Source of the DNA: CAZIUL01 sp964542475
GTDB lineage: Bacteria > Planctomycetota > B15-G4 > CAYZWU01
Reading direction: 5' to 3'
Length of the DNA stretch: 13,660 nucleotides
Assembly: GCA_964542475.1 (NCBI GenBank)
Contig: CAZIUL010000092.1
Location: 1 to 13,660 of the forward strand
The notes below the pieces were generated by a model that saw only the letters and a program-made list of their open reading frames with translations, made no database searches and was not told the origin of the DNA. The translations under genes were made by a program, and so were the position numbers. Positions 1 through 6,563 of this stretch are shown here, in pieces. Every line of letters begins with the position of its first letter. The stretch's first letter is position 1.

Positions 1-276
1 TGTGGAGGCGGACACATGGGCATGCCGCCCCATCAAGGACACGGAAACGGCTGTGACTGCGGACAGATGGGCATGCCCCAAAAGCTAAGCGCGTTGGGCT
101 ATATTTCCTCTAAGGGCGGCAACTGCGAAGGCAAGGGCCAAGGCGCACACGGTGCGGGCAAAGGATGCAGCGAAGATAGTAGCAAGAAGATCATTCTTCA
201 CCGCGTGGAGGAGCATTGCGAGAAAGGGAATTGCGAAAAGGAGCACAAAGAAAAAGATTGTTGTCCTGAGAAATAA
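1..276 (+). CDS. Cys/His/Gly-rich protein of unknown function, 5' partial
   Basis: The frame is open from base 1 (the first codons read CGGGH before the first Met at 16), so this is most likely the C-terminal part of a longer gene cut by the window edge. It stops at TAA 274-276. The visible 91 residues are rich in Cys, His, Gly and Lys, with short metal-ligand-like clusters (CGGGH at the edge, CDCG, and a charged tail ending DCCPEK), and contain no membrane segment. Gly/Cys/His-rich tails occur on NifX-like proteins and other small metal-binding proteins encoded beside mrp genes in anaerobes; that is only a contextual hint, since the folded part of the protein is not visible. If instead it starts at ATG 16, it would be an 86-residue metal-binding-like protein. 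A hairpin about 30 bases after the stop probably ends its transcript. Family not recognised. Confidence 0.55.
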   Translation, partial: CGGGHMGMPPHQGHGNGCDCGQMGMPQKLSALGYISSKGGNCEGKGQGAHGAGKGCSEDSSKKIILHRVEEHCEKGNCEKEHKEKDCCPEK

Positions 277-301
277 CAACACGTTCTGATAAGAACCGAA
301 A

Positions 302-359
302 AGGGCCGGATTCCGAATCGCTTCGATTGACGAAGAACAGCGGTGCAGAATCCGGCCTT
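302..359 (+). terminator. Inverted repeat with nested hairpin, probable terminator
   Basis: Arms GGCCGGATTC (304-313) and GAATCCGGCC (348-357) match perfectly, with A/T-rich flanks (AAG before, TTT after). The 34-base interior holds a second small hairpin, AATCG-CTT-CGATT (316-328). Its place just after the left-edge gene and the short T-run after the right arm suggest a terminator. The T-run is short and the loop is long, so it could also be an intergenic repeat element. Confidence 0.5.
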
Positions 360-493
360 TGCCTCCAACTGGGGAATTCCATTGAATTTGCGGGTTAAAT
401 GGAAGTTTTTGAATCAACGCGGAAGTTCGGTTCTGGCCCGCATATTTCATCCTTTTCTGCTGCGGCACCGTAACCTGCACTGTGGCTGCGTTT

Positions 494-551
494 CATGCCA
501 GGAGACGATCCTCAACCTGTAAGAACAGGCCTGCGGTCGTCTCCTGACATG
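494..551 (+). promoter_or_regulatory. Long leader hairpin upstream of mrp
   Basis: CATGCCAGGAGACGA (494-508) and TCGTCTCCTGACATG (537-551) form a 15-bp stem with one mismatch. The interior contains a smaller perfect hairpin CCTGT-AAGA-ACAGG (516-529). No T-run follows, so it is not a typical terminator. It lies about 65 bases before the preferred mrp start and could be an attenuator-like or mRNA-stabilising leader structure, or a copy of a dispersed repeat. Function is inferred from position only. Confidence 0.45.
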
Positions 552-615
552 CGCCTTGCCACATCACAGCTTTACGGTACCTCGCTACGAAGAGTATGAA
601 ATAAGCGGGCCAAGC

Positions 616-1476
616 ATGAAAGGTATCAAAGTGAGCGACATAGAAAACAAATCGAAAGGGTGTGCATTCGAGAGCGGCGTGAAAGAGAAACAGGAAGCGC
701 GGAACAAAATGGTTGCCGAAAGGATGCGCGCGATCAAAAACAAGGTGCTGGTCCTTTCCGGCAAGGGCGGGGTTGGAAAGAGCACGGTCGCCGTGAACCT
801 GGCAACATCCATATCACTTGCGGGGAAGCGTACCGGCCTGCTCGATATTGATTTTCACGGGCCGAGCATCCCGAAGCTGCTTCGACTGGAAGGGCGGCCC
901 ATGGAGGCGGAAGACAACGCCATCAAACCGATAGAATACAGCAAAACAATGAAGGTCATGTCCCTTGGTTTCGCCATGCAGGAGCAGAACGAGGCCGTGA
1001 TATGGAGAGGGCCCATGAAGCATGGTGTGATACAGCAGTTTCTCGCTGATGTAAACTGGGGCGCACTCGATTATCTGGTAGTCGATTCTCCTCCGGGAAC
1101 CGGAGACGAACCGCTTTCGATCGCACAGCTTCTGGCCGATGATGCCAAGGCGGTCATAGTAACCACTCCCCAGGAAATATCCCTGTCTGATGTGCGTAAA
1201 AGCATCGCCTTTTGCAGGAAGGTCTCGCTGCCGGTGCTCGGAGTGATCGAAAACATGAGCGGTTTTGTTTGCCCGCACTGCGGCAAATCCACGGATATTT
1301 TCAAGTCGGGCGGCGGTGAAGAGATGGCGTTGAGAATGGAGGTCCCGTTCCTGGGACGTATTCCGCTCGATCACACGGTTGTAGAGTCCTGCGATGCCGG
1401 CAAGCCGTTTACCGAGGCCTACAAGGAGTCGGAAACGGCGAAGGCGTTCCAGGGGATTCTGGAGTCTGTTCTATAG
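616..1476 (+). CDS. mrp: Mrp/ApbC-type Fe-S cluster carrier P-loop ATPase
   Basis: A cytoplasmic MinD/ParA-superfamily ATPase of the Mrp/NBP35 family, whose members bind and transfer Fe-S clusters. From ATG 616 the protein has 286 residues. It shows the deviant Walker A GKGGVGKST (about 49-57), a switch segment DIDFHGPS (77-84), the Walker B-like DSPPGTGDE (157-165) and a CPHC motif (219-222) that in the family coordinates the bridging cluster. It lacks the N-terminal MIP18-like domain of E. coli Mrp, as is common in anaerobes. The frame opens at TTG 556, but that codon lies 4 bases after a stable hairpin and has no ribosome binding site. ATG 616 gives the usual short N-terminal extension with one Cys. 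ATG 712 is a further possibility. No start has a strong Shine-Dalgarno. The gene is convergent with the lyase gene, 21 bases apart. Identity is secure; the start is uncertain. Confidence 0.9.
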   Translation: MKGIKVSDIENKSKGCAFESGVKEKQEARNKMVAERMRAIKNKVLVLSGKGGVGKSTVAVNLATSISLAGKRTGLLDIDFHGPSIPKLLRLEGRPMEAEDNAIKPIEYSKTMKVMSLGFAMQEQNEAVIWRGPMKHGVIQQFLADVNWGALDYLVVDSPPGTGDEPLSIAQLLADDAKAVIVTTPQEISLSDVRKSIAFCRKVSLPVLGVIENMSGFVCPHCGKSTDIFKSGGGEEMALRMEVPFLGRIPLDHTVVESCDAGKPFTEAYKESETAKAFQGILESVL

Positions 1477-1497
1477 CCGGATGCCATAAAAGCCGCC

Positions 1498-2949
1498 TCA
1501 GAACTTAACTTCGTCTTTTACAGAGCAGAGAAGCTCGCTCCGTTCTGCCAGCAGAGGTTCAACGGTTTTTTCGAGAAAACGGTCCACCTGCTCTTCTGCC
1601 CTGCCAATGAAGGATCCGGCATCGAGAAAACGCTCCGCCTCTTCCATAACGCCGCCGAATGCGTTGTCTGTACGAAGCCGCTCCATCAGGTCGAGGGGTT
1701 CTCCCGTCTTTTTTCTTTTTGCCGCGGCTTCCATGGCGTGCTGCCTGATCCTTTCATGGAGCTCTTGCCTGTCCCCTCCGGCCTGAACAGCGGCCATGAG
1801 TATGTTTTCGGTGGCCATGAAGCTGATCTCTTCCTCCATGTTGGCTTTTACCATGTTCTCGTTCACGATCAGTCCCCAGGCCACGCTTCCATAGAGGTTG
1901 AGTACTGCGTCGGTGGCAAGGAACGCCTCCGGAATCAGGATGCGCCTGCCGGCAGAGTCGTCGAGTGTTCGCTCGAGCCACTGGTTGGCTGCTGTGTGAT
2001 ACGGGTTTTGCAGCAGTGAAATGATGAAACGGCAGAGGGACGAGATCCTTTCGCACCGCATGGGATTTCTTTTGTAAGCCATTGCGGATGAGCCAACCTG
2101 TGTTTTCAGAAAAGGCTCTTCCAGCTCGCGTTCGTGTGCGAGAAGCCGGATGTCCCCCGCGAACTTGGCGCTCGATGCCGCGATTCCCGAAAGCACGGAC
2201 AAGATCTTTGCATCCACCTTGCGCGGATAGGTCTGCCCGGTTACCGGAAACGAGCGCGAAAAACCCATCTTGCGAGTGACCATTTCGTCAAGCGCCTCGA
2301 CCTTGTTGTGATCACCGTCAAACAGCTTCAGGTACGAAGCCTGGGTTCCCGTGGTTCCCTTGACCCCCCTGAATGCGAGGTTTTCCGCGAAAGACTCGAT
2401 CTCCTCCAGGTCCATCACAATGTCCTGAACCCATAGACAGGCCCTTTTTCCAACAGTCGTGAGCTGTGCCGGCTGGAAGTGCGTGTAAGCAAGCGTTGCG
2501 GTTTTCCGGTGCTTCTTGGCGAAACGTGAAAGTGCGTCGATCACAGAAACCAGGCGTGCCCGAACAAGCTTGCACGCCTCTTTTATCAGGATCAGCTCGG
2601 TGTTGTCTCCCACGAAACAGGAGGTCGCGCCGAGATGGATCACGCCTGCCGCAGATGGGCATTTTGCGGCGAACGCCTTGATGTGTGCCATGACATCGTG
2701 GCGCGTTTCTTTTTCAAGCGATTCGGCCATGTCGAAATCGATATCATCTCGGGCCTTTTTCATGGCCAGGATCTGTTCGGAAGAGATGTTCAGTCCGAGC
2801 TCTTTTTCAGCCTCGGCCAGAGCTATCCAGAGCTTGCGCCATGTGCGGACCTTGAAGGTCTCGGAAAAAAGCGCGAGCATTTCTTTAGAGGCGTAGCGCC
2901 CGGCCAAAGGCGATCTGTAGACGGAACGGGAACCGTTTTGTTCGTTCAT
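1498..2949 (-). CDS. purB: Adenylosuccinate lyase, long (eukaryote-like) type
   Basis: Cleaves SAICAR to AICAR and adenylosuccinate to AMP, each with release of fumarate, in purine synthesis. The protein has 483 residues, about the length of human ADSL (484) and longer than the roughly 430-460 of usual bacterial PurB. From memory it aligns almost colinearly with the animal enzyme: YRSPLAGRYAS near residue 11, RHDVMAH (83-89), GATSCFVGDNT (107-117), THFQPAQLTTVGKR (156-169, with the general-acid His), RGVKGTTGTQAS (194-205) and the flexible signature loop GSSAMAYKRNP (287-297). The loop holds the catalytic Ser but has Ala where nearly all family members have Pro (SSAMPYKRNP). Start ATG 2949 is preceded by GAGGA with about 7 bases spacing. 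A weak TTGACT/TATCTC promoter lies at 2998-3024. No other purine gene is nearby. Confidence 0.95.
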   Translation of the reverse strand: MNEQNGSRSVYRSPLAGRYASKEMLALFSETFKVRTWRKLWIALAEAEKELGLNISSEQILAMKKARDDIDFDMAESLEKETRHDVMAHIKAFAAKCPSAAGVIHLGATSCFVGDNTELILIKEACKLVRARLVSVIDALSRFAKKHRKTATLAYTHFQPAQLTTVGKRACLWVQDIVMDLEEIESFAENLAFRGVKGTTGTQASYLKLFDGDHNKVEALDEMVTRKMGFSRSFPVTGQTYPRKVDAKILSVLSGIAASSAKFAGDIRLLAHERELEEPFLKTQVGSSAMAYKRNPMRCERISSLCRFIISLLQNPYHTAANQWLERTLDDSAGRRILIPEAFLATDAVLNLYGSVAWGLIVNENMVKANMEEEISFMATENILMAAVQAGGDRQELHERIRQHAMEAAAKRKKTGEPLDLMERLRTDNAFGGVMEEAERFLDAGSFIGRAEEQVDRFLEKTVEPLLAERSELLCSVKDEVKF

Positions 2950-2997
2950 CTCTTTGTCCTCGTGTGATGTTCTTGGTCAATGCCGCCGTGTCCTCAT

Positions 2998-3024
2998 GAG
3001 ATACGACTTCCCGGGGACAGTCAA
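2998..3024 (-). promoter_or_regulatory. Possible purB promoter
   Basis: On the minus strand TTGACT (3024-3019) is followed after 15 bases by TATCTC (3003-2998). The -35 is good, but the spacer is short and the -10 poor. It lies just downstream of the terminator at 3046-3080 and about 50 bases before the purB start, the only space in which purB could have its own promoter. Weak evidence. Confidence 0.3.
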
Positions 3025-3045
3025 GCAAAAAGGCAGGAGGGGAAA

Positions 3046-3080
3046 GGGCGGATGAGAACAGATGCCGTTCTCACCCGCCC
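3046..3080 (-). terminator. Rho-independent-like terminator of the selenoprotein unit
   Basis: Arms GGGCGGATGAGAAC (3046-3059) and GTTCTCACCCGCCC (3067-3080) form a 14-bp GC-rich stem with a 7-base loop. On the minus strand the one mismatch becomes a G-U pair, and a short TTT run follows. It begins 13 bases after the stop of the outer-membrane gene, so it most likely ends that transcript. Confidence 0.75.
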
Positions 3081-3093
3081 TGATGTTTAACCG

Positions 3094-4236
3094 TTAAAAC
3101 CTGTACTGCAGGCTCAGGCTGACCTGGCGGTCGAACGAGTTGTCCGTGTCATTGTTGTGATCGGTCAGCGGAAACTTCGCCCCTGCGATGATCGAGAGGT
3201 TCTTGCTCATATCGTATCCAAGGCCGACATCGTAGAAGGCGTAGCTTCCTTTTGTATTTTCCACGTCGCCGACCTGCTGGGGCCCGATTAAAGATGTGTT
3301 TTCCGAATGATCGACATCGGGTTCGATGACAACGAGACCGCTCAAACCACCCCGGACATAGAACTGGCTGCAGTCCTCGCCTCTCAAGATGATGTACTTC
3401 AATCCCGTGCCCCATGAGATCATGTCGCCGCGTTCGTAGCCCACGCTGTTTCTTCCGCCCGAATGCTTGTAAGAAACGCCTGCATTTGGAACAAAGCGGC
3501 CGAACCTCTGCTTGTAGAACAGGCCTAGAAGCAGATCCGTTGTGCCGGTTCCCAGCTGGTAGTAGGCGGGTATGGCACCATCGGAGATGCTGTACTCCTT
3601 CGGGTTGCCGCTTTCCGTGGCTATTTTTCGGTCGTAGCGGTACTTGTCCTTGCTTCTCCGGTCGTGAGTACCGGTATCTAACTTGACACCAACGCCTAAA
3701 AAAACCGAAGGGTCGCCTATTCCGACAAAGGGCTCTTGCTCGGCTTCGGCCTCCTTAGAGGGGCCGTTGTCCTCTTCCCTTGAAAGAAAAGGGTACGCAA
3801 GGTCCACCCACCCCATCAACGAGATATCGCCGAGCCCGCTTTGCTTGTAACGGACCTTGGTCTTTTCTTTGATAATTGTACCGTTGATGTCCGTGTAACT
3901 GTTCGTGTAAGTTTCAGTGCTGTGTATATCCCCGTATGGGATGCTTCCCGTTATCTGAAACCAGTCAAGGACCTTGTACCTCAACCCCAGCACGGAGGAG
4001 TTATACGTAATATCTCCGCTTGTCATCTGAGAGCCGCTCAAAGAGAAACCGTATTTTCCTGAAGTGTCACTCAAGCCCGACAACATGTCGGCGCCACCGA
4101 CGAAGCCGCCGCCGCCTCCGGCACCGGATCCGCCGACCGATCCCGAGCCTCACACGTCGCCGAACGCGGGAGACACGGACCATCCGGCCATGCCTGTCGC
4201 AAGCAGAAACACTATTACAATGAGCTTGCCTTTCAT
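3094..4236 (-). CDS. Outer-membrane beta-barrel protein with in-frame UGA (candidate selenoprotein)
   Basis: Read through one UGA, this is a 380-residue protein. ATG 4236 is preceded by AGGAGA at good spacing and starts a classical signal peptide (MKGK, a hydrophobic run, then SVSPAFG; cleavage near residues 24-26). Codon 29 is UGA (4152-4150), followed in the same frame by a Gly/Ser-rich linker (about 30-48) and a barrel domain of alternating beta-strands ending SLSLQYRF. The terminal Phe is typical of proteins inserted by the BAM complex. Without readthrough only a 28-residue signal peptide is made. The next in-frame ATG (4086) has no ribosome binding site and would lack an export signal, so readthrough or a very recent nonsense mutation is needed. 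Sec at mature position 3-6 before a flexible linker would face the periplasm. It lies 140 bases after the rhodanese-Kelch gene, same strand, with the same TTAGGAGA-type ribosome site. No transport substrate can be assigned. Alternatives: a pseudogene (for example GGA to TGA in the Gly-rich tract) or a sequencing error. Confidence 0.72.
4117..4152 (-). promoter_or_regulatory. Candidate SECIS after the UGA of the outer-membrane gene
   Basis: Two alternative hairpins follow the UGA at 4152-4150. One is UCCG-GUGC-CGGA (4128-4117), with a G at the start of the loop and 25 nt from UGA to loop, within the usual bacterial range, but the stem is only 4 bp. The other is GGAUC/GAUCC (4143-4139 with 4130-4126) around an 8-base loop beginning GGU; it can extend toward GGC/GCC with two mismatches, but its loop is only 11 nt from the UGA. 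The region codes for Gly/Ser and is GC-rich, so hairpins are expected by chance. Much weaker than the element in the rhodanese gene. Confidence 0.35.
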
Positions 4237-4267
4237 ATATTTTCTCCTAATTGAGCCTATAGCCCTG

Positions 4268-4299
4268 CCGGGAAACCAGCGGGCCGCGCCGCCTCCCGG
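4268..4299 (-). repeat. Inverted repeat between the two UGA-containing genes
   Basis: Arms CCGGGA (4268-4273) and TCCCGG (4294-4299) enclose a GC-rich interior that can pair further. No T-run follows on the minus strand, so transcription probably continues into the outer-membrane gene. It could be a processing or stabilising structure in the 140-base spacer. Function is not shown. Confidence 0.3.
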
Positions 4300-4376
4300 G
4301 ACCACGACGAAGCGCGTCGCCGGAGGCGTCATTTGTTGTTTTAAAGATCCTCAAACAAAGGCATTTAATCACCGGC

Positions 4377-6404
4377 TTATGGATCGAATGTGTTGGTCAG
4401 GTCATAGACGTATACCTGGTTGAAATGGATCTTGCCGCTGTGCTGGCACGTGCCGAGCGCGCCCGGATTGCCGAAGCCGTACCCGCCGATGGTTGCGATG
4501 TCGGTGCCGAAAGCGCCGACGAAGCACCAGTACCGGGGCCACCCTATGGCTGCGGACCTCGAATTTTTGTAAAGAATCCGCGCCGTGTCCGTGACAGGGT
4601 CGTATTCGATCACATCGTACTTCATCCCATCCAGGGAAAAACCGCCCAGCACATAGATCTTGTTTCCGGCCCCGCTGTCAGCCACGGCTGCTATGTGACC
4701 GGCCAGGTCCATGGGCATATCCGAAAGTGTTTCGTCCCACGCCCCCGGCGCAGTTGTGTCCAGCGCAAGAATATCTTTCAGGTCCACCGACTGAAGCGCG
4801 ACATCGTCGTAATAGAGCCCGCCCAGAACATAGATCATGTTGCCGTCAGCGACCATGGAGTGGCAGCGCCGTCCTTGCGGCAGGTCGGGAAGCGTTTCGT
4901 CCCAGATTCGCGTCACGGTGTCGTAAGCATAAACCTTGTCGGAGTAGGATGCAGTGGCTGCGGTGTTCGTGCTAATCAATCCGCCGCTGACATAAATTGT
5001 GTTGTCGACTACAGCAGCGATGAAGCTGAAACGCTCCACAGGAAGCTCTGTCTCGACTGTGCCGTCGTCCCATGCGTCGCCTACCGTGTCGTAGCGATAC
5101 ACCTTGTTGCTGATCGTGCCGGTGTTGGTCAGCCCGCCCAGCACGTATAAAGAGGTGCCGACCCCTGCGGCTGCAGCGAAAGATAACGGCTCGGGAAGGG
5201 CTGCGAGCCCGTCTGTCCATGTGTCCGTAGCGATGTCATAAGCCTGGTTCTTGTTCGAAACCGTTCCAGGGCTCGGGCTCACCGTATACCCGCCGACACA
5301 GTAAACAGTGGATCCGATCTGGCCGAACGCTCCGGCGAAGCGTTTTCCCGTTGTGCCGCTGTTAGGGGGCATTTTCTGGCTGGGGTTGTATTTGTAGCAG
5401 CCGTCAGAGACCATCGGATAATCTACAGAATCGGACCCGGCCCATTCCCGGATCCCGCCCACGTAATGAATGAGGTTTTCTTTGGACCACCCCGAGTATC
5501 GCAGGGCGAAATACGCACAACCTGTGCGCCAGCCCTTGTTTCATATCAGGACGTTCGTTTTACCCTGGTCTAGACCCGCCGCTTCGCTCAAGGCGGTGAT
5601 CGTGGCGGGTGACTTGTACTGGCCTGTGTTGGAGTTGAAATATTCGTGCCAATCAAGGTTCGTCGTGTATGGTATGTGCCCGTGCCTTGCGGCGTCCGGG
5701 CATATCTTGTGGCCGTAAAAAAGAGGCGGCTCGCGGTAGTCGGTAAGCGTGTAATCCGTGCTTCCGCCGTCCACGGCATCGTAAATGAGCTTCATGTCGT
5801 CCAGCTCGGCATAGATCGAGTTGTCGATCGCGGGTATGAAGGTCGTGGGCGTGCGGTCAGGAGGGAGATCCGCCGTGACCGCGCCCCCCGCGTTTTTCCA
5901 CATGACCATTCCGCCGTCTAGCACGTGAACATCCGTGCATCCAAGCCGCTCCAGGTTGTAGAAAACCTTGCCGTGCGCATTGTGGATGCTTTCATCGTAC
6001 AGACAGATCGTTGTGTCGGTCAAGAGACCGAGGTTCGACAGGGTCGTGATGATGGCGTTCAGGTCGTCCGGGTACGGGTCCCCGAAATCGAAGTAGTTGA
6101 GGTAGTACGAGCCTTCGAGGTGCTCGACATCGTACGGGGTGTACTTCACGCCGGCTGCATCGGGAATAACAGCCCTGCAGTCGAGGACAACGAGATCCGC
6201 GTTTGTCTGCATCTCGGTGTAGAGCTCTCCAGCGGACCAGAGAAGGTTTTCCGCTGCGCCTCCTCCCTGGCCGCCTCCGGCGCCCCCCTGGGCCCCTTCT
6301 TTCACATTCAGGTCGGAGCTTTTCGAGCACCCTGCGCACATGATGAGGCAGGCGCACAGAAGGGCGGCCCCGGCCGGAACCAGAATTTTCAACGTTTTTT
6401 GCAT
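4377..6404 (-). CDS. Selenocysteine-containing tandem rhodanese-Kelch lipoprotein
   Basis: Read through one UGA (5543-5541, codon 288), the frame is continuous from ATG 6404 to TAA 4377 and gives 675 residues. The start has AGGAGA 6 bases upstream. Residues 1-26 are a lipoprotein signal (CAGC, lipid Cys 26), followed by a Gly-rich linker (37-50). The first rhodanese domain (about 53-175) has Asp (CLYDES, about 137) at the active position, as in the non-catalytic N-domain of classical thiosulfate sulfurtransferases. The second (about 195-330) has DYREP, GHIP, and then U288-NKGWRTG exactly at the catalytic loop, where bovine rhodanese has CRKGVTA; it ends with the family signature GGIREWAG. Six Kelch repeats follow, with GG motifs near 372, 423, 474, 528, 587 and 640: one six-bladed propeller. 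Predicted role: a periplasm-facing, membrane-anchored selenosulfurtransferase, the Kelch part binding a partner or substrate. A start at 5462 (GTG, no ribosome site, inside the rhodanese fold) is implausible. The acceptor is unknown. Confidence 0.9.
5504..5543 (-). promoter_or_regulatory. Selenocysteine UGA codon and SECIS element
   Basis: The UGA is at 5543-5541. Immediately downstream on the minus strand, CGCACA (5528-5523) and UGUGCG (5519-5514) form a perfect 6-bp stem closing the loop GGU (5522-5520). The loop lies 18 nt after the UGA. A lower helix GGGC (5535-5532) with GCCC (5507-5504) can extend it through an asymmetric internal loop. Bacterial SECIS elements lie inside the coding region just after UGA, with a G, usually GU, in a small apical loop about 16-37 nt away, as in E. 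coli fdhF (AGGUCU). This one fits all these features and would recruit SelB with Sec-tRNA. Fold judged by eye. Confidence 0.85.
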
Positions 6405-6563
6405 GGTAGTTCTCCTAACAGTTCAGCTGGCGGCGGCACCATGCCTTCCCGATGAGCGCTATTGCCCGGATCGGAATGACGTTCGATCTCGCCACACCCA
6501 AAAATAGGTTACGGCTGATCCGATTGCTGGAGGGTCAGGGTGATTTGAAAAGGAGGGGAAGAA

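Larger units (their letters stand above)
277..615. other. Intergenic region before mrp
   Basis: This stretch of about 340 bases carries no convincing gene. Besides the inverted repeats at 304-357 and 494-551, I see no clear -35/-10 pair. The short frames that cross it on either strand have no ribosome binding site or recognisable protein pattern. Confidence 0.5.

Noticed and set aside
4425..5150. 241-codon open frame on the plus strand
   Set aside because: Antisense to the Kelch repeats; its regularity mirrors the repeats on the other strand.
4377..5462. A stand-alone Kelch protein starting at 5462
   Set aside because: The GTG at 5462 has no ribosome site and lies within the rhodanese fold just before its C-terminal GGIREWAG signature. 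The frame is continuous with the upstream gene apart from the UGA.
4377..6404. Pseudogene split by a nonsense mutation
   Set aside because: The UGA falls exactly on the catalytic Cys codon, is followed by a well-placed SECIS-like hairpin, and both halves are otherwise intact. Kept as the alternative only for the outer-membrane gene.
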